DNA from: JAFGCL01 sp964492335
GTDB taxonomy: Bacteria; Chloroflexota; Dehalococcoidia; UBA2247; RBG-13-53-26
DNA length: 64,000 nt
Reading direction: 5' to 3'
Assembly: GCA_964492335.1 (NCBI GenBank)
Contig: CAZBJX010000006.1
Coordinates: 1-64,000 of the forward strand
Shown: in pieces, positions 1 to 8,116 of the stretch
Position numbering within the stretch: position 1 is the stretch's first letter
How the letters are laid out: each line of letters opens with the position of its first letter
The notes under the pieces: generated by a model
What the model saw: only the letters and a program-made list of their open reading frames with translations
Database searches by the model: none
What the model was told of the DNA's origin: nothing
Program-made: the position numbers and the translations under genes

Positions 1-2
1 TA

Positions 3-35
3 GAGAAAGTGAAGAAGCAGAAGCAGGTCAAATAG
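3..35 (+). CDS. C-terminal tail of an upstream gene (partial)
   Basis: An open frame enters from the left edge and reads EKVKKQKQVK before a TAG at 33-35. The Lys-rich tail looks like a natural protein C-terminus and lies on the same strand as the CODH/ACS genes, so it may belong to another subunit of that cluster. Ten residues are too few to name it, and the frame could be chance. Confidence 0.35.
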   Translation, partial: EKVKKQKQVK

Positions 36-255
36 GAGTCCAGGGCAACGGGGAGACCGGGACGGCCCGCAGGGCAGCTTGATCAAGTCCCGGTTTCCCC
101 GTAACATAGCAGTTAGAGACAGTCGCCGCGGCTGGCGAGGCCGTGCCTGCCGGAGAGAGCGCTTCCCCGCAGGAGCAGGGACGGGGCTGCCCGGGTGAAG
201 ACACCGCAAAGCTCAGTGCGCGCTGACGCACAACGTCAAGGAAAGGAACAGGCAA

Positions 256-1638
256 ATGGCTATACCTGAAGAAGAAGCGGTATCCAAGCTGCCACCCGGG
301 AGGGTGTTCCAGTTGCCCACCGAGCTGGAGCACATCTGGGACGGGCTCGACGACATCGGGCTGGGGCTCAGATGGCTCAGCGAGGTCAAGCGGGCCGACA
401 TGCAGATCGAGCTGGGCGGCCCCAAGTGGGACTACAAGATGAACAACATCATCTACATCGAGATGGACCCGGAGAAGGTCAAGGACGGCGAGGTCAAGCT
501 GATCGGCCCGGACATAGGCGAGGTCAAGCCGGGGACCTCTCTCCCCGGGTGCTTCACCATCAGGGTGTACGGCAGGGAGCTGACCCAGACTCATCACGGC
601 TACGTGTCGCGCCAGATAGGGACGGCGCTCCAGGGTATCGAGGGCTTCATGCTGTTCGGGTCGCCGGACGAGCTGTGGATCAGGATCAGCAAGGACGTGG
701 CGGACCGGCTGACCTTCGCCAAGATCGCCCAGTTCTGCTACGCCACCGCCCGGACCCTGATCCCGCAGGTGGACGCCGTGGCCTTCCTGTGGGCCGTGGG
801 CGCTCCCGAGGCGGGCGGCGTGGAGATGATCGAGCCGCTGATCAAGTGGGGCAAGGAGAAGCACAAGTTCAACAGCGCCAAGGAGCTCTACGACGATGAG
901 GACGTAGACACCTTCTACGGCTGCACCATATGCAAGTCCCTGGCCCCCAACCATGCCTGCGTCCTGACCCCCAGCGCGCTCCCCTACTGCGGGATCATCG
1001 GCTATGACTCGGCCAAGGTGACCTGCGAGATGGACCCGGAAGGCTACGTCTTCCCCATCCCCAAGGGCGAGTGCCTCGACCCTGACGTCGGTCACTACGC
1101 CGGCGTCGACCAGTCCATCTACGAGCGGTGCAACCACCTGGTCAAGCGGGTCCACATCTACAGCAGCATCAAGTACCCCACCACCAACTGCGGCTGCTTC
1201 GAGGCAGCCTCCTTCTACATCCCGGAGGTGGACGGCATCGGCCTGGCCATGAGGCGCTACACCGGCATGACGCCGCTGGGCATCAAGTTCTCCACGCTGG
1301 CCGGCACCATATCCGGCGGCGCTCAGAACCATGGCTTCAAGGGGCTGTCCATTGCCGGCATGGCCAGCACGAACTTCCTGAAGGGCGATGGCGGATGGGA
1401 CCGCATAGTGTGGATGCCGGCGGACCTGAAGAAGGACATCGCCCACGTGATCCCGGAGGAGGTCTACGACAAGATCGTCACCAGCGAAGACACGGTCGAT
1501 CCCGCAGAGCTGAAGAAGCTGCTCATCGAGAGAGGCCATCCCATTGTCAGGATGTTCTGGAAAGACGGCGAACCGCAGGCATTGAAGCTGCCTCTCCCCG
1601 GGGAGGACTGGCCGGAAGAAGCGGTGAGTAAGAAATAG
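256..1638 (+). CDS. cdhC: acetyl-CoA synthase catalytic subunit (CdhC/AcsB type, short archaeal-style form)
   Basis: This is the acetyl-CoA synthase subunit, which joins CO, a corrinoid-borne methyl group and CoA at the Ni-Fe-S A-cluster. All A-cluster ligands are visible: C223, C226, C235 and C245 (C-x2-C-x8-C-x9-C) and the C312-G-C314 motif that holds the distal nickel. The protein is 460 residues and lacks the N-terminal CODH-binding domain of bacterial AcsB (about 730 residues), so it resembles archaeal CdhC. The ATG follows a good AAGGAAAGGA site. A small zinc protein starts 14 bp downstream and CODH follows, so the three are probably cotranscribed. The C-terminus is acidic/Lys-rich and otherwise ordinary. 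Identification is firm; the direction of the reaction in vivo (fixation or acetyl-CoA cleavage) cannot be told from sequence. Confidence 0.95.
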   Translation: MAIPEEEAVSKLPPGRVFQLPTELEHIWDGLDDIGLGLRWLSEVKRADMQIELGGPKWDYKMNNIIYIEMDPEKVKDGEVKLIGPDIGEVKPGTSLPGCFTIRVYGRELTQTHHGYVSRQIGTALQGIEGFMLFGSPDELWIRISKDVADRLTFAKIAQFCYATARTLIPQVDAVAFLWAVGAPEAGGVEMIEPLIKWGKEKHKFNSAKELYDDEDVDTFYGCTICKSLAPNHACVLTPSALPYCGIIGYDSAKVTCEMDPEGYVFPIPKGECLDPDVGHYAGVDQSIYERCNHLVKRVHIYSSIKYPTTNCGCFEAASFYIPEVDGIGLAMRRYTGMTPLGIKFSTLAGTISGGAQNHGFKGLSIAGMASTNFLKGDGGWDRIVWMPADLKKDIAHVIPEEVYDKIVTSEDTVDPAELKKLLIERGHPIVRMFWKDGEPQALKLPLPGEDWPEEAVSKK

Positions 1639-1652
1639 ATTGGGGGAACAAG

Positions 1653-1874
1653 ATGTCAGAGACTGTGTGCGGCGTATGCCAGAAGAAGCCAGCCCAGGTG
1701 AAGTGCCAGGAATGCGGGGTGGACCTCTGCGATGAGTGCGTCCGCGAGGTCCGCATAGATTCGACACGGCCGGGGCAGCGCATGATGGGACGCATCACCA
1801 GCCCCATGAAATCAGCCCAGCAGAAGATCCAGGTGTGTGAGAATTGCTTCAAAGAGAAGGAGTTCCTGGGGTAG
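1653..1874 (+). CDS. small multi-CxxC zinc-finger-like protein in the CODH/ACS operon
   Basis: A 73-residue protein with four CxxC pairs, in order CGVC, CQEC, CDEC and CENC, the middle ones spaced like a B-box or zinc ribbon. It probably binds one or two metal ions. It starts 14 bp after the acetyl-CoA synthase gene with GGGGGAACAAG upstream and ends 37 bp before the CODH start, so it is translated within that operon. I do not recognise it as a named CODH/ACS subunit. A role as an assembly or metal-handling accessory is inferred only from position. The coding frame is convincing because of its Cys pattern and tight spacing. Confidence 0.75.
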   Translation: MSETVCGVCQKKPAQVKCQECGVDLCDECVREVRIDSTRPGQRMMGRITSPMKSAQQKIQVCENCFKEKEFLG

Positions 1875-1911
1875 CCGCCGTTCGCAGGGCGGCTTCCGGG
1901 GAGAGAAGCTG

Positions 1912-4398
1912 ATGGAAGAGAGATGGATAGCCCACGTCGGACCTCACAAGGTTGACATCAGGAAGGCGGTCCGCGATGCCCGCGGCATTGAGGACAGGGT
2001 CAAGGAGATACTGGAGAAGGACTTCGTTGAGAGCCGCTATGCCCAGTTCGGGGCCTCGCTTAACATAATGCCGGATGCAGCTGACCTCGAGGACTGGGAC
2101 CGCGTTCTGCTGGAGAGGTACGAGCCTCTGTACGGGGCCGTACAGGACTCATGCACTGACTGCGAGCTGGGCCCCTGCCGGCTGAAGGAAGGAGACGGCC
2201 GGTGCGGCCTCACCCTGGCGGCCTATCAGGGGAAGCTGAGCCTGCGGAAGGCCTGCCGGGGCTGCGTCTCGCAGATGATGGTTACCCGGCAGCAGCTGAA
2301 CCACGCTCTGAAGCTGTGGAACGAGGACACACCGGTCAGCATGGGTGACCTGCTCGGCATGTCCGACGCCTGCCCGCCGGTGGGGCTGGTGAGCGGCATC
2401 TACGTGAAGACCCTGAAGGACCTGAACGTGGCGGTCTCCTATGGCGAGGACCAGCTGGCCAGGCTCACCGAGGCAGCCTGGTCGGGCACCGGCGACAACC
2501 TCAACTTCGAGAGCATGGCCATGCATGCCGGGTCCATCCTGCTTCTGGCCATGGGGGCCTCCGAGATGCTCAAGGTCTCCTGCTTCGGCTGCATGTCGGC
2601 TGCCAAGCAGAGGATCGATGAGCTGGAGAACTTCCCCCCGGCGAAGGTGTCCGGGGGATGGGCCTCGGTAGAGCCGGGCAAGCCCGTAATCGCCTTTGCC
2701 GGCGATGACTTCCTTCCGGCCTGGTGCGCCGTTGAATACCTCAAGCGGACCGAATCCCTGGACAAGGTGGAGATATGCGGCATCGGCCCGGCGGGCGACG
2801 ACACCGCCCGCTTCTATGACAAGGTCCACATCATGGCCCCGATGGTGCGGGCCGGCAAGGCCGTCCGCAACGGGGTGTTCGATGTGCTGGTGGCCGGGAC
2901 GGCCTGCCTGCCGCTGGACCTGGCCGCCGAGGCGGCCAGGGTGGACACGCGGTTCATATGGGTGGCGCCGCGGGGCGTGGCGGGCCTGGTGGACCGGACC
3001 GAAGACCCTGTGGACGAGATAGTGGCGGGGATGGTGGGCAACGTGAAGTCGGCCTGGGTCCGGGATGTGGAGAAGGCGGCCGAGGTGGCGGTGAAGGTGG
3101 CGCAGGCGGTGAAGCGCAACAAGGTGGGCCTGCTGGACGATCAGGCGGCCGCGGCCGAGGCAGGGAAGTGCCTTCCTGACTGCGACCGCTGCTCCATGGC
3201 CTGTCCCAACAGCCTGCCCGTCTCCAGGGCCGTCAGGTCGCTGGTTGCCGGCCAGTGGGAAGGCTTCTTCGAAGTGGAGAAGGGGTGCTACTTCTGCGGG
3301 AAGTGCGAGGCGGCCTGCCCGGCCGGGGTTAAGCTGCGAGATATCATCGTGGCGGCGGAGCGCAAGCAGGCTGAGAAGGACAAGTTCGTGATGAGGCCCG
3401 GCCGGGGACCGCTGCCGCTGACCGAGATCCTGCAGTCGGCGTTCTCCATGGTCTGGGGCAACGCCCCCGGCATCGTGATCATAGCGGGCTGCGGCGACGC
3501 CCCCAGGGAGGAGATCGGCTGGCTGGCCTATGAGCTGACCAGGAGGAACTGCATCGTCTTCACCGCCGGGTGCGGCGCCGGGGAGCTGGCCCGGCACTAC
3601 ATCGACAGCAAGGGCAAGTACCTGTTCGAGCCATACCTGGCCTCGATTGAGCCCCGCTCCCTGATCAACTGCGGCGGGTGCACCGCCATCAGCCTGGCCA
3701 ACAACATGTACATGTACTCGCGGGCGGCCGGCGGCATCCCCCTGTATGGCGGCATACCGGAGGTGGGTGAAGGCTCTCTCTACACCACCTTCTCCCTGCT
3801 GCTCTGGGGGGCCGTGCCCGACCGGATGTACGCGGCGGCGGCGGCCTACGCCCGCCTGGGGATCAGGGTGGTGGTGGGCCCGGCCTCCGGATGGGGCTGG
3901 GGCCGCTACCTGCCGGGGGACCGCTACGACCGGAGCAAGTGGTGGGTCTACCACGGTGACGACGGGCGGAAGAGGGAGGTGGAGCCGGTGCCGGAGCACC
4001 TGCTCATACCGGTGGAAACCAAGGAAGAGGCCCTCACCATGATACCGCGGATGTTCTTCAGCACCTCCGAGATGCGGGAAGGGCGGGCCGCGCGCATGGA
4101 CTTCTTCATGGAGCTGTACCGCATCTTCTACAACGAGATGCCCCAGGACTGGCATCTACTGGTGCGCTCTCACCTGGACATCCCCATGAGGCACCGCATC
4201 AAGCTGATCAAGGTGCTTCGAGAGGAGTTCGGCTGGGAAGGGGACGGGCTGACGGTCTCCAGGGCCCGGAACCGGGACGGCAAGCTGCTGACGCTTTCGG
4301 AGTTCAATACCAGCTACGGAATGGAGCTGGGCCGGTACCATGCCCGCCTGAAGAGGCTGCTGCCCAACAGCGTGAAGCAGAAGCTCGCGGAAACCTAG
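1912..4398 (+). CDS. cdhA: carbon monoxide dehydrogenase catalytic subunit, CdhA-like, with altered C-cluster motif
   Basis: A CODH of 828 residues. The N-terminus carries the D/B-cluster cysteine block (CTDCELGPC, then CRGC). A C-cluster histidine lies in the SMAMHAGSI segment. Two ferredoxin-type Cys motifs occur mid-protein (CDRCSMACP and CYFCGKCEAACP), an insertion typical of archaeal CdhA rather than bacterial CooS. Further likely C-cluster cysteines are in TACLPLD, AGCGAGE and NCGGC. The family motif GICCTA is replaced by GIGPAG near residue 290, so one expected C-cluster cysteine seems absent. I chose the ATG at 1912, preceded by GGGGAGAGA; an upstream ATG at 1837 overlaps the small zinc gene and adds a low-complexity Arg/Ser leader. 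A strong hairpin follows at 4422. Confidence 0.9.
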   Translation: MEERWIAHVGPHKVDIRKAVRDARGIEDRVKEILEKDFVESRYAQFGASLNIMPDAADLEDWDRVLLERYEPLYGAVQDSCTDCELGPCRLKEGDGRCGLTLAAYQGKLSLRKACRGCVSQMMVTRQQLNHALKLWNEDTPVSMGDLLGMSDACPPVGLVSGIYVKTLKDLNVAVSYGEDQLARLTEAAWSGTGDNLNFESMAMHAGSILLLAMGASEMLKVSCFGCMSAAKQRIDELENFPPAKVSGGWASVEPGKPVIAFAGDDFLPAWCAVEYLKRTESLDKVEICGIGPAGDDTARFYDKVHIMAPMVRAGKAVRNGVFDVLVAGTACLPLDLAAEAARVDTRFIWVAPRGVAGLVDRTEDPVDEIVAGMVGNVKSAWVRDVEKAAEVAVKVAQAVKRNKVGLLDDQAAAAEAGKCLPDCDRCSMACPNSLPVSRAVRSLVAGQWEGFFEVEKGCYFCGKCEAACPAGVKLRDIIVAAERKQAEKDKFVMRPGRGPLPLTEILQSAFSMVWGNAPGIVIIAGCGDAPREEIGWLAYELTRRNCIVFTAGCGAGELARHYIDSKGKYLFEPYLASIEPRSLINCGGCTAISLANNMYMYSRAAGGIPLYGGIPEVGEGSLYTTFSLLLWGAVPDRMYAAAAAYARLGIRVVVGPASGWGWGRYLPGDRYDRSKWWVYHGDDGRKREVEPVPEHLLIPVETKEEALTMIPRMFFSTSEMREGRAARMDFFMELYRIFYNEMPQDWHLLVRSHLDIPMRHRIKLIKVLREEFGWEGDGLTVSRARNRDGKLLTLSEFNTSYGMELGRYHARLKRLLPNSVKQKLAET

Positions 4399-4421
4399 AC
4401 GCGGCGTGGAGGACCTGTTGC

Positions 4422-4446
4422 GCGCCGGGCCCGCCGGGCCCGGCGC
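4422..4446 (+). terminator. perfect GC hairpin after the CODH operon
   Basis: An 11-bp perfect inverted repeat (4422-4432 and 4436-4446) with a 3-nt loop, followed by TTCTTCG. It lies 23 bp after the CODH stop. The U-tract is weak, but position and stem strength suit transcription termination. Confidence 0.65.
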
Positions 4447-4525
4447 TTCTTCGTGTCCGGCGCCCCGGGGGATGCTCTTTGAGTATCAAACCGGAGTTGG
4501 GTAAACTAGTCAGGGAGGAAATGCC

Positions 4526-6982
4526 ATGCTACGCATAAGGCCACAAGCGCCCTGGCTGGTCCTGGTAACGGTGTTTGTCCTGTCCCTGGCGGCCTTCCTG
4601 CCCCCGGCAGCGCCGGCGGGCGCGACGACCATCGTCAGCCCTGACGGATGGGGGTGGCAGAACCCCCTGCCCCAGGGGAATGCCCTGCGCGGAGTCTGGG
4701 GCAGCGCTTCCGACAACATCTACGCCGTGGGAGCCGGCGGCACCATCATTCACTATGATGGCAGCGCTTGGGCGCCCATGGCCAGCGTCACCGGCCACCT
4801 GCTCTTCGGTCTGTGGGGCAGCTCGGCCACCGACATCTTCGCGGTGGGCAACGCCGGGACCATCCTCCACTACGACGGCTCCGGCTGGAGCGCCATGACC
4901 AGCAGCACGGGCAGGGACCTGTACGGGGTCTGGGGCAGTGCTTCCGACAACGTCTACGCCGTGGGCGGCGGCGGCACCATACTCAACTACGATGGGGCGA
5001 AGTGGCTTACAGTGGCCAGCGGCACCTCCAGCTCCCTCAATGCCGTGTGGGGCAGCTCCTCCACGGATGTCTTTGCCGTGGGCGCCGCCGGGACCATCCT
5101 CCACTACGACGGCTCCGGCTGGAGCGCCATGGCCGGCGACAGGCCGCCCTGCCTGCACGGGGTGTGGGGCCGGTCCCCCACGGATGTCTTCGCCGTGGGC
5201 TACCTCGGTGTCATCCTCCACTACGACGGCGTGGGCTGGAGCGCCATGGCCGGCGGCACGACCGCCTATCTCCATGGCGTCTGGGGCGGCTCCTCCCCCG
5301 ACGTCTACGCCGTGGGCAGCAATGGCACCATACTGCGCTACGACGGTGCCGGCTGGAGCGCCATGACCAGCGTCGCCGCCGAAAGCATCTACGGGGTATG
5401 GGGCAGCTCGGCCGCGGATGTCTACGCGGTGGGGTACGAGGGGGCCGTGCTGCACTACGACGGCAGCGCCTGGGCCTCTGCGGGCGGGGTCACCCGGAAC
5501 AACCTCTCCGGCGTCTGGTGGGCGGCATCGGACAATGTCTTCGCCGTCGGGGACGGCGGCACCATCCTGCGCTACGACGGCATCTCCTGGAGCGGCATGA
5601 GCAGCGGCACGTCCAGCGGGCTGCACGGCATCTGGGGCGCTTCCACGGACAACGTCTTCGCCGTCGGGGACAACGGCACCATCCTGCGCTACGACGGCAT
5701 CTCCTGGAGCGCCATGGCCAGCGGCACGTCCAGCGGGCTGCGGGGCATGTGGGGCGCTTCTCCGGACAACGTCTTCGCCGTCGGGGACAACGGCACAGCT
5801 CTCCGCTTCGACGGGAGCACCTGGAGCGCCACGGGGGACAATGCCACCGTGGCGGGCCTGCACGGGGTCTGGGGCGCTTCCCCGGATAGCGTCTGGGCCG
5901 TCGGCGCGAGCGGCGTCATACTCCGCTACGACGGCACCTCCTGGAGCGCCATGACCAGCGGCACGGGCGAGGACCTGCACGGGGTCTGGGGCGCTTCCTC
6001 GGACAACATCTATGCCGTGGGCGGCCGGGGCACCATTCTGAACTACGATGGCACCGCCTGGACCCGGATGACCGGCGATTCCGAGGGCGACCTGTACGGG
6101 GTCTGGGGCAGCGCCCCCGACAACGTCTGGGCCGTCGGCGGGAGCGGCGCCATACTCCGCTACGACGGCAGCGCCTGGAGGGCCGTGACCAGCGGCGCGG
6201 CCAGTGACCTGCGCTCCGTTCAGGGCGGCGCCTCGCCGGATGTCTTCGTGGTGGGTGAAGGCGGCACCATCCTGCACTACCCGGAGGCCTCGGCCGTGCC
6301 GCCGGCAATCGCCTCCGTCAGCCCTGCCGAGGCCACCCTGGACTCGGAGAACATCACCGTGACCATCTCGGGGGCCTATCTGCTGGGGGCCACGGCGGTG
6401 GACCTGGGTGCGGGAGTGACCGTGGAGAACTTCACTGTGGAGGACAGCAGCTGGATAGCGGCCGTAATAGATATTGACAGCTCGGCGGCGGTCGGCAGCC
6501 GGGACGTGGTGGTCACCACGGCCGCCGGCACCGGTAGGCTGCCGGGGGGGTTCAACGTGAAGCTGCCCTCGCCGGCGCTATCGATCGTTGATCCGCAGGA
6601 AGGCCACCCGGGGCAGTCGCTGACGGTGGAGATCACCGGCATGCGCCTGTCAGGCGCCACGGCGGTCAGCCTCGGCACCGGCATCACCGTGGACAACTTC
6701 ACGGTGGCCGGCGACACCCTGGTACAGGCCAGCATCACCATCGACGGCTCGGCCGGTTACGGGGTGAGGAACGTCTCGGTGACGACGCCGGCCGGCAATG
6801 GCACCCTGGCCAGCGGCTTCAGCGTTGTCCGCGAGGCGGGGGGTGGTGCGGGCAGCCGCACCCGGGTCTGGATCGTGGTCGGCGTGGCTGCGGCCGCGCT
6901 GCTGGCAGGCGGTGCGGGGGCCTTCGTCGTCAAGAAGAAGCGGTCTCAGCAGAAGGCGGCCCGGCGTCTGAAGAGAAGGTAG
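4526..6982 (+). CDS. secreted, membrane-anchored double beta-propeller protein with IPT/TIG domains
   Basis: An 818-residue surface protein. Residues 1-34 form a signal peptide (LVLVTVFVLSLAAFLPP core). Fourteen repeats of about 39 residues follow (roughly residues 50-595), each built on the pattern GVWGS-x4-VFAVG-x2-GTILHYDG-x2-WSAM. Fourteen blades would give two seven-bladed propellers. Two IPT/TIG Ig-like domains follow (about 595-770; ISGAYLLGATAV and ITGMRLSGATAV). The C-terminus is one transmembrane helix plus a basic KKKRSQQK tail, so the bulk is extracellular. AGGGAGGA lies 6 nt before the ATG. Repeats 8-10 are nearly identical at DNA level (about 5525-5790), which indicates recent blade duplication. 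Likely adhesion or carbohydrate/protein binding; the ligand is unknown. Confidence 0.85.
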   Translation: MLRIRPQAPWLVLVTVFVLSLAAFLPPAAPAGATTIVSPDGWGWQNPLPQGNALRGVWGSASDNIYAVGAGGTIIHYDGSAWAPMASVTGHLLFGLWGSSATDIFAVGNAGTILHYDGSGWSAMTSSTGRDLYGVWGSASDNVYAVGGGGTILNYDGAKWLTVASGTSSSLNAVWGSSSTDVFAVGAAGTILHYDGSGWSAMAGDRPPCLHGVWGRSPTDVFAVGYLGVILHYDGVGWSAMAGGTTAYLHGVWGGSSPDVYAVGSNGTILRYDGAGWSAMTSVAAESIYGVWGSSAADVYAVGYEGAVLHYDGSAWASAGGVTRNNLSGVWWAASDNVFAVGDGGTILRYDGISWSGMSSGTSSGLHGIWGASTDNVFAVGDNGTILRYDGISWSAMASGTSSGLRGMWGASPDNVFAVGDNGTALRFDGSTWSATGDNATVAGLHGVWGASPDSVWAVGASGVILRYDGTSWSAMTSGTGEDLHGVWGASSDNIYAVGGRGTILNYDGTAWTRMTGDSEGDLYGVWGSAPDNVWAVGGSGAILRYDGSAWRAVTSGAASDLRSVQGGASPDVFVVGEGGTILHYPEASAVPPAIASVSPAEATLDSENITVTISGAYLLGATAVDLGAGVTVENFTVEDSSWIAAVIDIDSSAAVGSRDVVVTTAAGTGRLPGGFNVKLPSPALSIVDPQEGHPGQSLTVEITGMRLSGATAVSLGTGITVDNFTVAGDTLVQASITIDGSAGYGVRNVSVTTPAGNGTLASGFSVVREAGGGAGSRTRVWIVVGVAAAALLAGGAGAFVVKKKRSQQKAARRLKRR

Positions 6983-7063
6983 CGCAGGCGCCTTCGGCCG
7001 CCGCGGCAGGATTGCCCGTCAGGCCGCACCCATTGATGTGTCACAGGTTGCCGGCGGGACGCC

Positions 7064-7741
7064 TCAGGATGCGCGGAAGGCGCCCACTTCGTCCCGGAGC
7101 CAACCGGTCCAGGCGTCCAGGCCCTCGCCCGTCTTGCAGGATACGGCCAGGATGCGGATGCCGGAGTTCAGGGCCCGCACCCTCTCCTCGACGGCGTTGA
7201 AGTCGAAATCGAACAGGCCCAGCGCGTCTATCTTGTTGAGCACCAGGACATCGCACACGCTGAACATCAGGGGGTACTTCAGGGGCTTGTCATCCCCCTC
7301 CGGTATGCTGAGGATCATGGCGCTCCTGGCGGCCCCGGTATCGAACTCCGCCGGGCAGACCAGGTTCCCCACGTTCTCTATGATGACCAGGTCCAGGTCC
7401 TGCGGCCCCATAGCATCCAGGCCCTCCGCCACCATGGCGGCGTCGAGGTGGCAGAAACCCCCAGTCCGGAGCTGCACCACCTTCACGCCGCGGGCGGCCA
7501 CCTTCTCGGAGTCCACGGTGGAGGCGATGTCGGCCTCGATGATGCCGATGCGGAGCTCATCGCGGAGCGCGTCGATGGTCCGCAGCACCAGGCTGGTCTT
7601 GCCGGATCCCGGAGAAGACATCAGGTTGAGCATGAAGGTCCCCGTCCCACGGAGCCTCTCCCTCAGCCTGGCGGCTAATGCCTGGCTCTCGGAGAGTATG
7701 CCCTCCTTGACCTCGATCATCCGTATTTCCCTGGCGTCCAT
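7064..7741 (-). CDS. hypB: nickel-insertion GTPase HypB
   Basis: HypB is a SIMIBI-class GTPase that loads nickel into NiFe enzymes. The P-loop SSPGSGKTS is at 42-50, the metal-site Cys-His pair at C97-H98 (GGFCHLD), the switch region ENVGNLVCPAEFD follows, and the base-specificity motif is NKIDAL. There is no N-terminal His-rich nickel store. Length is 225 residues. The ATG at 7741 overlaps the hypA stop by one base (TGATG), so the two are translationally coupled. No hydrogenase gene is in the window; the nearby nickel enzymes are CODH and acetyl-CoA synthase, so these could be its clients, but that is inference. Confidence 0.95.
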   Translation of the reverse strand: MDAREIRMIEVKEGILSESQALAARLRERLRGTGTFMLNLMSSPGSGKTSLVLRTIDALRDELRIGIIEADIASTVDSEKVAARGVKVVQLRTGGFCHLDAAMVAEGLDAMGPQDLDLVIIENVGNLVCPAEFDTGAARSAMILSIPEGDDKPLKYPLMFSVCDVLVLNKIDALGLFDFDFNAVEERVRALNSGIRILAVSCKTGEGLDAWTGWLRDEVGAFRAS

Positions 7742-8091
7742 CAGACCACCTCCATGCTGTCCACAGTGTACTCGCGCCCGGAGACATAGGCGAACTCGGT
7801 GGCCCGGCACCCGGGGCATTCCACCTTCCCCCCCCGGCGGAGGTCAACCGGGAACACCTCCGAGCATTTCTGGCAGCGGACCATCAGCGGCACCCTCTCT
7901 ATCCTGAGGCGGGCGCCTTCCGCGACGGTCCCCCTGGCCACGAAGTCGAAGTAGCGCTGTATCCACTCGTCCTGCAGGTCGGAGGCCTCGCCCACCTTGA
8001 GATTGACGGCGATGATCTTCTTAGCGCCGTTGGCGGTGGCGTGCCTCATGCAGATATCGAACATGCTCTGGACTATGGGCAGCTCATGCAT
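7741..8091 (-). CDS. hypA: nickel metallochaperone HypA
   Basis: A 116-residue HypA. The N-terminal Met-His-Glu that binds nickel is intact, and the zinc site is two CxxC pairs (C73/C76 and C92/C95). It hands nickel to HypB, which overlaps it by one base downstream. It starts 22 bp after the stop of the aldehyde oxidoreductase-like gene. Its ribosome binding site (GAGG) lies within a tandem 13-bp repeat. Identification is firm. Confidence 0.95.
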   Translation of the reverse strand: MHELPIVQSMFDICMRHATANGAKKIIAVNLKVGEASDLQDEWIQRYFDFVARGTVAEGARLRIERVPLMVRCQKCSEVFPVDLRRGGKVECPGCRATEFAYVSGREYTVDSMEVV

Positions 8092-8116
8092 GGGTGGACC
8101 TCATGGGTGGACCTCA
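8091..8116. repeat. 13-bp tandem duplication at the AOR-hypA junction
   Basis: TGGGTGGACCTCA occurs twice in direct tandem (8091-8103 and 8104-8116). The unit spans the hypA initiation region and the AOR stop codon, so each copy supplies a GAGG plus ATG on the minus strand. It probably arose by slippage. Confidence 0.8.

Noticed and set aside
28..1767. Long minus-strand open frame opposite the acetyl-CoA synthase gene
   Set aside because: It mirrors the coding strand of a clearly homologous gene; its translation is low-complexity and matches no family. Long antisense frames are expected in GC-rich DNA.
2149..4155. 668-codon minus-strand frame opposite CODH
   Set aside because: Same shadow effect; His/Pro/Gly/Arg-rich composition and no domain.
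4529..6277. 582-codon minus-strand frame opposite the propeller gene, itself repetitive
   Set aside because: Its repeats are only the reverse reading of the propeller blade repeats.
4680..6290. Direct repeats at about 117-bp spacing suggesting a CRISPR or satellite array
   Set aside because: The spacing is 39 codons in frame, and the repeats encode propeller blades.
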